Below, one piece after another: positions 1 to 8,745 of a stretch of 64,000 nucleotides of DNA (its first letter is position 1; every line of letters starts with the position of its first letter). Position numbers and translations under genes: made by a program. The DNA comes from Eggerthella sinensis (GTDB lineage Bacteria; Actinomycetota; Coriobacteriia; Coriobacteriales; Eggerthellaceae). The stretch covers positions 1 through 64,000 of the forward strand of contig NZ_PPTT01000017.1 in NCBI RefSeq assembly GCF_003339815.1, given 5' to 3'. The notes below the pieces were generated by a model that saw only the letters and a list, made by a program, of their open reading frames with translations, had not been told where the DNA came from and did no database searches.

Positions 1-119
1 GCATCATAACCCTAGCTGGCGGCCACCGCCCCGCAAGGGCGGAGCCTTCGACGCGCACCCGCATAGCGGGTGGTTCTTTTCCCGCCGCGCTGCGCGCGCC
101 GGGCGGGGTCACGACCCCG

Positions 120-151
120 AAAAAGAGGAGGCGCCCCCGAGGGGGCGCCTC
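120..151 (-). terminator. Rho-independent terminator of the amino-acid ABC operon
   Basis: An 11-bp perfect GC-rich stem (128-138 pairs with 141-151) ends three bases before the ATPase stop codon read on the minus strand and is followed on that strand by five T (A run 120-124). The loop is tight, so the closing pair probably opens. Bases 1-119 hold further GC-rich sequence in which I recognise no gene. Confidence 0.75.
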
Positions 152-153
152 TG

Positions 154-912
154 TTACGAAATGTGGCCTAGGAAGTCCTTGGTGCGGTCGGACTTCGGGT
201 TGTCGAAGACTTCTTCGGGCGTTCCTTGCTCCACGATGAAGCCGCCGTCCATGAAGATGACGCGGTCGGCCACGTCGCGGGCGAAGCCCATTTCGTGGGT
301 GACCACGATCATGGTCATGCCGCCCTTCGCCAGGCTCTTCATGACGCCCAGCACGTCGCGCACGAGCTCGGGGTCGAGCGCGCTTGTGGCTTCGTCGAAC
401 AGCATGACGTGCGGGTCCATGGCCAGCGCGCGGGCGATGGCCACGCGCTGCTGCTGCCCGCCCGACAGCTCGGAGGGCTTGTAGTCGATGCGGTCGCCCA
501 GGCCCACGCGCGTGAGCTGCTCGACGGCCACTTTCTCGGCCTCGTCCTTGCTGCGCTTCAGCACCTTCTGCTGCGAGAGCATGACGTTTTTCTTCGCCGT
601 GAGGTGCGGGAACAGGTTGAAGTTCTGGAACACCATGCCCACTTTGGCGCGCACCTTGTTGATGTCGGTTTTCTTCGCGGTGATCTCGGTGTCCTCGAAG
701 AATATGCGGCCGCTCGTGGGCGTCTCGAGCAGGTTCACGCAGCGCAGCAGGGTCGACTTGCCCGAGCCCGACGGACCCAGGATGACCACCACTTCGCCAC
801 GTTGCACCTCGAGGTCGATGCCGCGCAGCACGACGTTGTCGCCGAACGCCTTGTGCAGCCCCTCGATGCGGACGACAGGTTCGCCGATGGCATGCGTTTG
901 TTCTTCGCTCAT
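154..912 (-). CDS. Polar amino acid ABC transporter, ATP-binding protein
   Basis: 252 aa, normal length for a GlnQ/HisP-type ATPase that powers import of a polar amino acid from the cytoplasmic face of the membrane. Walker A (GPSGSGKS, about residues 46-53), the ABC signature (LSGGQ, 149-153), Walker B (LFDEA, about 171-175) and the switch histidine in VTHEM are all present. The ATG is preceded by a perfect Shine-Dalgarno AAGGAGGT. It is the last gene of a three-gene minus-strand operon (receptor, permease, ATPase) and lies 12 bp after the permease. The substrate cannot be read from the ATPase; the receptor suggests an amino acid. Confidence 0.95.
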   Translation of the reverse strand: MSEEQTHAIGEPVVRIEGLHKAFGDNVVLRGIDLEVQRGEVVVILGPSGSGKSTLLRCVNLLETPTSGRIFFEDTEITAKKTDINKVRAKVGMVFQNFNLFPHLTAKKNVMLSQQKVLKRSKDEAEKVAVEQLTRVGLGDRIDYKPSELSGGQQQRVAIARALAMDPHVMLFDEATSALDPELVRDVLGVMKSLAKGGMTMIVVTHEMGFARDVADRVIFMDGGFIVEQGTPEEVFDNPKSDRTKDFLGHIS

Positions 913-924
913 ATCCGCACCTCC

Positions 925-2301
925 TTAGTGGCTGATATGGTTGGAGCCGGCCAGCGTCTCGGACATGCGCAGGCTCTTGGACACGGCAGCGTCGGAATCG
1001 GGCACCACGGCCTCCTCCGACGTGATGGCCAGGTTCTTCTTACGACGCCTGCCACCGGCCATGCGGCTTTCCATGGTGTTGATGAGCTTCGTCAGCGGAA
1101 TGGTGACGATGAGGTAGAAGCCTGCGGCCACGATGTACGGCGTGACGTTGCCCGTTGCAGCCGTGATGGTTTTCGCGTACATCATAAGCTCCATGACGCC
1201 CACGGCGGCAAGCAGCGAGGTGTCCTTGTACATGAGGATGAACTCGCTCGTCATCGTGGGGATGACGCGGCGCACGGTCTGCGGGATGATGACGAACAGC
1301 ATGGTCTGCGCGCCGTTCATGCCCAGCGAGCGCGCCGCCTCGAACTGTCCTTTGTTGATGGACTGAATGCCCGCACGGAAAATCTCGGCCAGGTACGCGC
1401 TCGAGTTCATAACCAGCACGATGGCGCCCAACACAAAGTTGTCCATCTGCATGCCCATGAGCGGCAAGCCGAAGAATGCGATGTACAGCTGCAGGAACAG
1501 CGGCGTGCCGCGCACGATGTTGATGTATGTGGCGCCGATGGCGCGCGGAATGCGGCTCTTCGCCATGCGCAAGAACGACCAGAGCAGGCCGAGCGGAATA
1601 GCCAGCGGAAAGCTGATGATGACGATGCCGATGGACACGAGCCAGCCGGCAACCAGGGCAGGCACCGACGTGACGATGAGCGTGGGATCGAAGAACAGAT
1701 GCAGGAACTTGTTGGTGTTCCACGCTTTCACCCAGTCTTGATCGGCCAGCCACGACGAAAGCTGCTCGGCGGGCGACGTGCCCACCACGTTGATCACCTG
1801 GTCGGTGGCCGGCATATCGTGCTGCTGCCCGTCGGCGGTCGTGTACGTGCCCGCGAGGCCGAACGATCCACCTCCGCCAGGCAAAAGCGTGCGATTGCAC
1901 TCGATCATGACAAGCGCGCCGGCGGGCGCAGGTTCGTCGAGCGTCACGTTCACGGTGGTGCCCTCGACGGTTGCCTGCGCACTCGCCTCGAGGCGATCGA
2001 GCCCCGCGACCACCGTGGTTTTCACGTTCTCGGCGTCGATGGTGGTGCCTTCGGGCATGTTGATGGTGACCGCGGCAACCGATTCGTCTTCGGCCGCTTG
2101 TCCATGCCACGTGACGCGCGTGGCGGTAGCGCCCATGACCGTGGTGTTGTCGCCGTCTTTGTTCGGCTTGGCCGTCCAGCGTTCCACATCGAGTCCGAAC
2201 GCTTGGGCTGGCAACGCGAATGAAACCACCAGCATCGCCGCGACCAAAGCCACGGCGATGCCAGCGAAGTTCCTCTTCGCGTGAGCGAATAGGGTTAGCA
2301 T
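925..2301 (-). CDS. Amino acid ABC transporter permease with extra N-terminal exported domain
   Basis: 458 aa, about twice the usual 220-aa GlnP/HisM permease. Residues 1-34 look like a signal peptide (hydrophobic run ending in ALPAQA). Residues about 35-195 form a soluble domain rich in Thr, Val and Gly that I do not recognise and that should lie outside the membrane. Residues about 205-420 are the ordinary His/Glu/Gln/Arg permease with several membrane segments and the cytoplasmic EAA loop (AARSLGMNGAQTMLFVIIPQ). The C-terminus is charged (GGRRRKKN). There is no clear Shine-Dalgarno; translation is probably coupled to the receptor gene, which stops 18 bp upstream. The added domain might dock or present the substrate, but that is speculation. 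Confidence 0.9.
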   Translation of the reverse strand: MLTLFAHAKRNFAGIAVALVAAMLVVSFALPAQAFGLDVERWTAKPNKDGDNTTVMGATATRVTWHGQAAEDESVAAVTINMPEGTTIDAENVKTTVVAGLDRLEASAQATVEGTTVNVTLDEPAPAGALVMIECNRTLLPGGGGSFGLAGTYTTADGQQHDMPATDQVINVVGTSPAEQLSSWLADQDWVKAWNTNKFLHLFFDPTLIVTSVPALVAGWLVSIGIVIISFPLAIPLGLLWSFLRMAKSRIPRAIGATYINIVRGTPLFLQLYIAFFGLPLMGMQMDNFVLGAIVLVMNSSAYLAEIFRAGIQSINKGQFEAARSLGMNGAQTMLFVIIPQTVRRVIPTMTSEFILMYKDTSLLAAVGVMELMMYAKTITAATGNVTPYIVAAGFYLIVTIPLTKLINTMESRMAGGRRRKKNLAITSEEAVVPDSDAAVSKSLRMSETLAGSNHISH

Positions 2302-2319
2302 GTTCGTTCTATCCGCGCG

Positions 2320-3123
2320 TTACTGCAGCCACGTGGCAACGAGCTCGTCGTACTTGCCATTCTCGCGCACGGCCTTGATGGCCTTGTTGAGGGCCTTCGT
2401 GAGCTCGGGATTCTCCTTGCTCACGGCAATGGCGTACTGCTCGCCCGTGGGAATTTCCTTGATGATTTCGCAGTCGGTGTACGCGGTCTTCACATAGTAG
2501 TTCGCAACCGGCCAGTCCACGGCGATGGCGTCGATCTGACCGGACTGCAGCGCGGCGAAGACGGCGGTCATCTCGTCGAAGCCCACCATCTCGACGTCCT
2601 TGATGTTCTCAGCGGCCCACTCGTAGCCGGTGGTGCCGGTCTGGCCGCCCACCTTCTTGCCTTCGAGCTGCGCAACGTCGGTGACGCCCGCGTCCTTGAG
2701 CACGGTGATGCTCTGGTTCACGTCGCAGATGGGATCGGTGAAGTCCACCTGCTCGAGGCGCTCGTCGTTGATGGTGATGCCCGACACGCCCACATCGGCC
2801 TTGCCGCCGGTCTGGATGAGCGGCACGATGGTGTCGAACTTCGTGGACGGCAGGTAGTTGCTCTCGACGCCCAGCTCTTCGGCCAGCAGACCCATGAGGT
2901 CCACCTCGAAGCCCTCGGGCTTGTCGCCGTTGAGGTTCTCGAACGGCGGGAAGTCGAGCGAAGCTGCAACCGTCAGCTTGCCGTCGTTGATGAGCGTGTA
3001 CCCGGAATCAGTTCCGCTCGTGCTGCTGGTGCTGCCCTGATCGTTCGACGAGCAACCGAACAGCGCGAGCGACGATGCCAGTACGCCCGCGGCGATGATA
3101 GCGCCCCATTTCTTGATGTTCAT
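2320..3123 (-). CDS. Amino acid ABC transporter, substrate-binding lipoprotein
   Basis: 267 aa family-3 extracellular solute-binding protein. The signal peptide ends in a lipobox (LFGC, Cys24), so the receptor is tethered outside the membrane. The body has the family pattern: KLTVAASLDFPPFE near the start, EGFEVDLMGLLAEELG, and SGQIDAIAVDWP in the second lobe. A good ribosome site (AGGGGAGG) precedes the ATG, and a sigma-70-like promoter lies further upstream. First gene of the three-gene importer. The substrate is not determined; cystine, glutamine or another polar amino acid would all fit. Confidence 0.92.
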   Translation of the reverse strand: MNIKKWGAIIAAGVLASSLALFGCSSNDQGSTSSTSGTDSGYTLINDGKLTVAASLDFPPFENLNGDKPEGFEVDLMGLLAEELGVESNYLPSTKFDTIVPLIQTGGKADVGVSGITINDERLEQVDFTDPICDVNQSITVLKDAGVTDVAQLEGKKVGGQTGTTGYEWAAENIKDVEMVGFDEMTAVFAALQSGQIDAIAVDWPVANYYVKTAYTDCEIIKEIPTGEQYAIAVSKENPELTKALNKAIKAVRENGKYDELVATWLQ

Positions 3124-3189
3124 GATGTTCCTCCCCTTTCCACTGCATCGGCACTACACATGAGAATATAAGTATGATGCAGTCGCACT

Positions 3190-3218
3190 ACTATAAGACC
3201 CCGCGCGCCCTTAATCAA
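3190..3218 (-). promoter_or_regulatory. Sigma-70-like promoter of the amino-acid ABC operon
   Basis: Read on the minus strand, TTGATT (3213-3218) and TATAGT (3190-3195) are separated by exactly 17 bp. This gives a start about 60 bp ahead of the receptor ATG. It is the clearest consensus-type promoter I found in the window. Confidence 0.65.
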
Positions 3219-3315
3219 AGGTGGAGCGGGCAAGAGCAAGGATTTTTGGGCGGGAATGGCCCTGAGCGGTCGTTTCGCAGGGCCGTACGGTTTAGCGCGC
3301 TAGAGTGATGGAGTG

Positions 3316-4485
3316 CTATCCCGCCGCGCTGCAAACCGCGTACAACACCACGAGAAAGACGCCGTTGAACGCAGTGAAGCGCGCAACGAACCCGCCCGCA
3401 GTTTGCCGTGCGATGCCGGGGCGGCGTCCGAACGCGGTGCACACGGCCCGGTACTGATTGAACGTGATGAGGCTGGCAAGCGACGCCACGAGGGTGCCCG
3501 CGCCGCCGATGTTCACGCCCACCAGCAGCGCCGGATAGCTGTCGGTGAAGTGCGACAGCAGCACCGCGGCGGGCACGTTGCTGATCACCTGGCTGGCGCC
3601 CGCGCTGGCAAGCAGCGCATGGTGAGCCATGACCTGCGACAACGTATCCTCCACCGCCGGGATGCGCGCCATGTTGCCCGCGAACACGAAGAAGCACGCG
3701 AACGTGAGCAGCAGGCCGACGTCAACCGAGCGCAGCGCACGACGGTCGAGCAGCAGCAGGCCCACGACAACCGTGCCGAGCGCCACCGGGTACGGCACGA
3801 GGCGGAACACCGACGCGATGACGAGCGCGAGCAGCAGCACGTAGGCCGTCGTGCGGGCGCGCGGAATGCGCATGGTGCGCTCGGACGCAGGGAGCTCCTC
3901 GGATGCCATGCGGGGCGTCGGCTGCGCGAACAGCACGCAACACACGCCAATGAGCAGGACCGACACGGCAAACGGTAGCGCCATGGTAGCGAGGAAGTCG
4001 CCCAGCGGGATGGAGAAGCGCTCGAACAGGTACAGGTTCTGCGGATTGCCGAACGGCACGATCATGCCGCCGAGGTTCGCCGCGAGGCTCTGCATGATGA
4101 AAGCGAAGGGCAGCGCACGCTCCCACCCCGCCTTGAGCAGCGTTGCCGCCGACAGCGGCAGCATCATGATGAGCGCCATATCGTTGGTGGCCACCATAGA
4201 CAGCACAAGCGTCACCGCCACGAGCGCGCTCACGGCGGCACGGCAGGTGGAGAAGCGCGCCACCATCGCGCGGGCCGTCGCCTCGAACACGCCCGCGTTG
4301 CGCAGGGCGCCCACCAGGGCGAGGATGCCGAAGAGGCACGCGAGCGTTTTGAGGTCGAAGTAGCCCATGTAGGCGGCGTCGGGCGGCACGGCGATCATCG
4401 TGAGGAGCGCGGCCACCGCCGACACCACGAGCACAACGTGGGTGCGCACGAAGCGCACAAAGGCCGCCCACCACGCTGCGCGCAT
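3316..4485 (-). CDS. SLC13/ArsB-NhaD-type anion permease
   Basis: 389 aa with ten or more hydrophobic segments. TNDMALIMMLPLS and the later FGNPQNLYLF are typical of the ion-transporter superfamily that includes CitM, ArsB and NhaD. It probably carries a carboxylate or another anion, or exchanges it for cations, across the inner membrane; the substrate is not visible. The reading frame is open further upstream, but that part is Arg-rich and lies inside the preceding gene, so I take the ATG at 4485, five bases after that gene's stop. The tight spacing makes it cotranscribed with the channel-kinase fusion. Confidence 0.8.
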   Translation of the reverse strand: MRAAWWAAFVRFVRTHVVLVVSAVAALLTMIAVPPDAAYMGYFDLKTLACLFGILALVGALRNAGVFEATARAMVARFSTCRAAVSALVAVTLVLSMVATNDMALIMMLPLSAATLLKAGWERALPFAFIMQSLAANLGGMIVPFGNPQNLYLFERFSIPLGDFLATMALPFAVSVLLIGVCCVLFAQPTPRMASEELPASERTMRIPRARTTAYVLLLALVIASVFRLVPYPVALGTVVVGLLLLDRRALRSVDVGLLLTFACFFVFAGNMARIPAVEDTLSQVMAHHALLASAGASQVISNVPAAVLLSHFTDSYPALLVGVNIGGAGTLVASLASLITFNQYRAVCTAFGRRPGIARQTAGGFVARFTAFNGVFLVVLYAVCSAAG

Positions 4486-4490
4486 GCCGA

Positions 4491-7049
4491 TCAACGTCGC
4501 GGGTCGTCGGGCGCGGCACAACGGGAATCGCCGGCGTTCGCGGCAGATTCGTCGAGCAGCTCGAACGCGCGGAAGGCGGCTCCGTACACGCCGCATTCGT
4601 TACCCAGCGACGAGGCGACGATAGGCGTGTCGCGGCACACCGACAGGGCGCAGGCGCGATAGCGGGATCGCACGGCGTCGAGGTAGAGGTCGGCGCGTTC
4701 CGAAAGGCCGCCGCCCAGCACGAACAGGTCGGGGTCGATGATGCACGCCATCTGCGCGAGGCCGAAGCCGAGGGCGTCGGAGAATCGGTTGAGCGCGGTG
4801 CGGGCGGCCGGGTCGCGGCGCACGGCGGCGTCGAGCACCGCACGCGCGTCGGGAAACGCCTGCTCGGCGGCCGCGATGCTCACGGAGAGAGCAGCGGGGT
4901 CGGGAGCCGCGTCGGAGGCTGCGTCGGAGGCCGCAGCGTTCGCGGCGCCGCTGGTGGCGGCGAGGGCGCGATTGACGAACTCCTCGCGCGCCTGACGCAC
5001 GAGCCCCGTTGCGGACGCGTACTGTTCGAGGCAGCCCGGCTTGCCGCAGGAGCACAGCGCCTCGTCGTCCGGGTTCACGCACAGGTGGCCGAATTCGCCC
5101 GCCGCGCCGTGCACTCCCGAAAACAGCCGACCCTTCACGATGATGCCGGCGCCCACGCCCGTGCCGAGCGTGACGAACGCAACGCTCTCGTTCTCGCGGT
5201 CGTGCGCCGTGCCGCGCCAGCGATCGCCCAGCACTGCCGCGTCGGCGTCGTTGAGCACGGCGATGCGCGCCTTCGGGAACACGGAGCGCAGGAACGCCTT
5301 GTACGAGCGCAGGTCGAGGTCGATGTTCGGGCACAGCTTGAGCGCTTCCTCGGCGGCCACCGTGCCGGGCACCGCCAAACCCACGGCCACGACGGCGGCG
5401 GGATCGACGTTCGCCTGCTCGAGCACCGGAACGATTTCGCTCGACAGGTGCGCATGGGAACTGTCGGCAAGCACGCGCTGCGAGTCGAACAGGCGCGAGC
5501 CTATCAGAACGCCGTCGGCGGAAAAGGCGCCCACCTTCGTGTGCGTGCCACCCACGTCGATGCCGAGGACGAAGCGCGCGGATGCGGGCGCGGCGGGGGC
5601 GGTGTCGGGGGCGGAAGCGCCCGCGTCGTCGAGCGGTGCGGGCGCAGCAGGAGCGGACGCGGTCGAGGCATCGTGCGCGGCAGGAGCGGCGAACCAGTGC
5701 GCCGGGTCGATGCGGCTGCCGACGACGAGACGCGAAGCGCCCATCACCAGGATGAACACCGCCGTCGTGTCGATGAGCTTGTCCACCAGCAGCGCACCGA
5801 ACACCGCCAGCACGTCGGGCGCGCCCCAGCCCGCCAGCAAACCGCCGTACAGCTGCTCGGCACCCGTGGTGAGCGCCCCGCCCGCCAGCGAGAACGCCAG
5901 CGCCGCGGAGATGAGCGACTCCCCCACCACGAGGAACAGCGCGGCCCAGCCGAGCGAGCGCGCCGTGACGCGCGTGCCCCGCGCGAACAGCGTGCCGAAC
6001 ACGAGCGCGGTGATGGCGCTCAAGCAGTAGTAGAGCAGGTTGCCCGCGTTGCCGAACTGCACGGCCAAGATGAGGTTGTTCGCGAAGCCCACAAGCAAGC
6101 CCGCCGCCGGTTCCAGCAGGATGGCAGCCAGCGCCGTGCCCGTGGTGTCGAGCCACACCGGCGTGCCGAACGCGTTCGCCGCGAAGTACAGCACCTCGTT
6201 CAGCAGCACGCATGCCGCCATGGTGACGCCGTACGCCACCACCTTCGGATGCGCCTGCGCGTACGCGCGCACGCTGCCGTACGAACCGATGGTGCGGCCC
6301 TTCCACGGCTTGTGCTCGAGCGCGCGGAAGTACGCGTCGCTGTCTTCCCGACACTGGCGAATCTGCTCGAGGAAGCCGCCCGTGATGATGCCGGCGGGCA
6401 GCGCGATGATGGCAACGCCGAACAGCGACGACACCATGGAGATGAGCTTGCCCAGGTCGGTGACGGGATACAGGTCGCCGTACCCGATGGTGGTGAGGGC
6501 CGTCGTGGCCCAGTACAGCGCATTGAAGAAGGTGGCGAAGTTCTCGGGCTCGTTCACGAACATCACGAGGCCGCTCACGAAGATGTAGACGACGGCCACG
6601 ACGAGCACCGACAGCAGCGTATTGCGCTCCGAGCGGAACACGTTCGCCACGATGGTGAGGTTCTTCGAGTAGCGGAACATTTTCGTGACGCGCAGCACGC
6701 GGAGAAACTTGAACGTTTCGGGCAGCACGCCGAGCGACGGCAGGATGGCCAGCAAGTCGATGATGGCGAGCGGCGTGAAGGGGTACTTCGCGAATTCCTT
6801 CCAGCCCGTTTTGCCCGTTTTGATGTCGTGCGTCATCCAGCGCAAGATGTAGTCGAGGAACAGGATGTACACCGTCACCACGTCCACCATGTTCATGGCG
6901 TACGCAAACCCCGGACCCCCATCCTGAGGCCGGAACATGAGCGGGACAATGCTCAAGAAGGCGATGACCACGATGAAAATGTCGTACGCATGGCTCAGCT
7001 TGTCCCCCGGCCGAGCCCGCTGCACGATCTGGAATATACGTTCTCTCAT
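4491..7049 (-). CDS. Fusion: voltage-gated-type K+ channel, ECF-S-like membrane domain, ROK sugar kinase
   Basis: 852 aa in one uninterrupted frame. Residues about 15-235 are a six-helix channel: an Arg-rich S4-like helix (FLRVLRVTKMFRYSK) and the K+ selectivity filter TTIGYGD (about 186-192). Residues about 270-445 are a second membrane domain with the WLDTTGTALAAILLEP pattern seen in ECF-transporter S components and related sensor domains. An Ala/Pro linker (about 452-491) leads to a full ROK kinase: phosphate loop DVGGTHTK, LNDADAA, HGAAGEFGH and the zinc motif CSCGKPGC. A kinase of this type phosphorylates glucose, N-acetylmannosamine or similar sugars. I chose ATG 7049 because the channel domain begins there; the frame stays open to 7127. 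The parts are certain; their joint function is unknown. Confidence 0.88.
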   Translation of the reverse strand: MRERIFQIVQRARPGDKLSHAYDIFIVVIAFLSIVPLMFRPQDGGPGFAYAMNMVDVVTVYILFLDYILRWMTHDIKTGKTGWKEFAKYPFTPLAIIDLLAILPSLGVLPETFKFLRVLRVTKMFRYSKNLTIVANVFRSERNTLLSVLVVAVVYIFVSGLVMFVNEPENFATFFNALYWATTALTTIGYGDLYPVTDLGKLISMVSSLFGVAIIALPAGIITGGFLEQIRQCREDSDAYFRALEHKPWKGRTIGSYGSVRAYAQAHPKVVAYGVTMAACVLLNEVLYFAANAFGTPVWLDTTGTALAAILLEPAAGLLVGFANNLILAVQFGNAGNLLYYCLSAITALVFGTLFARGTRVTARSLGWAALFLVVGESLISAALAFSLAGGALTTGAEQLYGGLLAGWGAPDVLAVFGALLVDKLIDTTAVFILVMGASRLVVGSRIDPAHWFAAPAAHDASTASAPAAPAPLDDAGASAPDTAPAAPASARFVLGIDVGGTHTKVGAFSADGVLIGSRLFDSQRVLADSSHAHLSSEIVPVLEQANVDPAAVVAVGLAVPGTVAAEEALKLCPNIDLDLRSYKAFLRSVFPKARIAVLNDADAAVLGDRWRGTAHDRENESVAFVTLGTGVGAGIIVKGRLFSGVHGAAGEFGHLCVNPDDEALCSCGKPGCLEQYASATGLVRQAREEFVNRALAATSGAANAAASDAASDAAPDPAALSVSIAAAEQAFPDARAVLDAAVRRDPAARTALNRFSDALGFGLAQMACIIDPDLFVLGGGLSERADLYLDAVRSRYRACALSVCRDTPIVASSLGNECGVYGAAFRAFELLDESAANAGDSRCAAPDDPRR

Positions 7050-7134
7050 AGTCGTGCAAGTGTAACCCGAAGCGGAAAAGGAGGGGAGAATGAGAAGGGT
7101 TGAAGTTTTGGTTGAGGGTGAGGGCATTATTTCG

Positions 7135-7245
7135 TGCGCCAGGCGGGAGATTTGCCGGGCCGGGGCTCAACCCAGGCGCAACCAGGGAGCTTACTGGTTG
7201 CGCCTGGAAAGCTCGTCCAATACGCACGGCTGCTCCCAGGCGCAT
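7135..7245. repeat. Dispersed hairpin repeat, copy 1
   Basis: About 110 bp, matching a second copy at 17871-17982 at most positions. The core is a perfect 14-bp hairpin (7172-7185 with 7194-7207, 8-nt loop), flanked by further copies of the same CCAGGCGC-type motif at both ends. It sits just downstream of the phn operon's last gene in a 211-bp gap. It has no ORF and no T run, so it resembles a REP or MITE-like element more than a simple terminator. Confidence 0.8.
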
Positions 7246-7260
7246 GAATGAGTGAGGGCT

Positions 7261-8049
7261 CTACCCCCTCACTCTAAACCCCACGTGTGGGACGCTTCCG
7301 AACGTGCCGTGGTAGTCGGAGCCTCCGGTGCATACGAGGTTGTGACGTTCGGCCAGGTCGACGCAGCGTTTGTGGTCTTTGGGGGTGTGGTCGGGGTGAA
7401 AGCGCTCGATGCCGCCGAGGCCGCAGGCGACGAGGACGGGCACCAGGTCGTAGCTGTCCAGCTGGCCGGGGTGCGCGAGGACGGCCAAGCCGCCGTCCTC
7501 CACGATGGCGCGCACGGCGTCGCGCGCGTCCACGTACGCGATGTCGCGGTCGCAGATGCCGCCGTCCTTGAACAGGCTGCGATACAACGCGCGATAGCCC
7601 GCGCTCGGATATGGATCGTCGGTGAGCGCTGCCATCATATGCTGCTTGTACAGGCACGTCGAAGCGCGCGCCAGCTCCATCGCACGGCTCACGTCCACGT
7701 CGTAGCCCGCCTCCACCAAACGGTCGAGCTGCCACAACGAGTTCGCGTTGCGCCGCTCCAGCAGCGGCCCGCACAGGGCCGCCAACGCGGGCGCCCCTTC
7801 CTCGATGCCCAGGCCCAGGATGTGCACCTTGCGCCCGCGCTCGAAGTCGTACGCGCTCACCTCGATGCCGCCGATCACCTCCACGCCCACGCGTTCGCCC
7901 TGCTCGCGCGCTTCCGCAAGCCCGGCGGTGGTGTCGTGATTCGTGAACGCAAGGCGCGCAACGCCACGGGAGCGCGCCTGTTCAAGCACCTGCGCGAACG
8001 TGTCCGAGCCGTCGGACATCGTCGAGTGCACGTGGAGGTCCTCGATCAT
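7261..8049 (-). CDS. PHP-domain phosphoribosyl cyclic phosphate phosphodiesterase
   Basis: 262 aa PHP-family metal-dependent phosphoesterase. Metal ligands are visible as LHVHSTMSDG at the start, NHDT, GIEVSA, AHPGQ and GSDYHG. It is the last gene of the C-P lyase operon and overlaps phnL by ATGA. I recall that a PHP enzyme of E. lenta in this setting (Elen0235, work of Raushel and colleagues) hydrolyses both phosphate ester bonds of 5-phosphoribosyl 1,2-cyclic phosphate, the final C-P lyase intermediate, giving ribose 5-phosphate and phosphate. This gene would thus replace phnP and phnN of E. coli. Identity with that protein is inferred from family and context. Confidence 0.85.
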   Translation of the reverse strand: MIEDLHVHSTMSDGSDTFAQVLEQARSRGVARLAFTNHDTTAGLAEAREQGERVGVEVIGGIEVSAYDFERGRKVHILGLGIEEGAPALAALCGPLLERRNANSLWQLDRLVEAGYDVDVSRAMELARASTCLYKQHMMAALTDDPYPSAGYRALYRSLFKDGGICDRDIAYVDARDAVRAIVEDGGLAVLAHPGQLDSYDLVPVLVACGLGGIERFHPDHTPKDHKRCVDLAERHNLVCTGGSDYHGTFGSVPHVGFRVRG

Positions 8050-8744
8050 GCCATCATCCCTTCCTGCATGTTGAACTCATGATCGCACAAGCCTTCCATG
8101 AATTCGAGGTCGTGGAAGATGCCGAGCATGGTGGTGCCTTCGGCTTTCAGCTGCTCGATGAGAGCGCGCACCTTGAGCTTCGATGCGTTGTCGAGCGAGG
8201 CGGTGGGCTCGTCGAGCAGCAGCAGGCGCGGACGCTTGATCATGGCAGCGGCGATGTTGAGACGCAGTTTTTCGCCGCCCGAGAACGTGCGCGGGTACAG
8301 CTCCCACAGGCCCTCGTCCAGGTCGAAGTGGCGCAGCATGCGCTCGGTCTCCTTTTCGGCGCGGACGCGCTCGTCGGCACCGTACGATTCAAGCGCGCTT
8401 TTCAGCACGATGTCGTAGGCCGTTTGCCGCGGCAACGCGTTGAGAAACTGCGACACGTACCCCAGCTCGTAGGCGCGCAGGTACAGCATCTGACGCTGCG
8501 TGGCCTGCGCGAGGTCGAGCACGCCGAAGCGCTCCGAGTCGTAGAGGATGCGGCCGCGCTCGGGCAGGTTCGTGCGCCAGATGCAGCGCAGGATGGTGGA
8601 CTTGCCGCTACCGCTGCGCCCGGTGATGCCCACGAACTGCCCCGGCTCGATAGCGAACGCAATGTCCTGGCACCCCTGCACGCGCCGGTTCACGCGATGG
8701 AGCAGAAACGTTTTCTCCAACCCGTCGATTTCGAGAAGCGCCAT
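8046..8744 (-). CDS. phnL: C-P lyase system ABC-type ATPase PhnL
   Basis: 232 aa. Walker A GRSGSGKST, signature FSGGEKLR and Walker B LLLLDEPTAS are present. The EKTFLLH and QFLNALPR patterns are typical of PhnL rather than of transport ATPases. PhnL associates with the PhnGHIJ core complex and is needed for phosphonate breakdown in the cytoplasm. The ATG at 8744 is one base from the phnM stop, so the long Arg-rich upstream extension of the frame is not coding. It overlaps the PHP gene by four bases. Confidence 0.92.
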   Translation of the reverse strand: MALLEIDGLEKTFLLHRVNRRVQGCQDIAFAIEPGQFVGITGRSGSGKSTILRCIWRTNLPERGRILYDSERFGVLDLAQATQRQMLYLRAYELGYVSQFLNALPRQTAYDIVLKSALESYGADERVRAEKETERMLRHFDLDEGLWELYPRTFSGGEKLRLNIAAAMIKRPRLLLLDEPTASLDNASKLKVRALIEQLKAEGTTMLGIFHDLEFMEGLCDHEFNMQEGMMA

Positions 8745-8745
8745 G

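Noticed and set aside
1-119. Possible structured RNA or tRNA at the window start
   Set aside because: Several short GC hairpins are present but no cloverleaf or T-loop motif could be made out.
4486-4596. Upstream extension of the anion permease
   Set aside because: The extra 37 codons are Arg-rich, lie wholly inside the end of the fusion gene and lack membrane-protein character.
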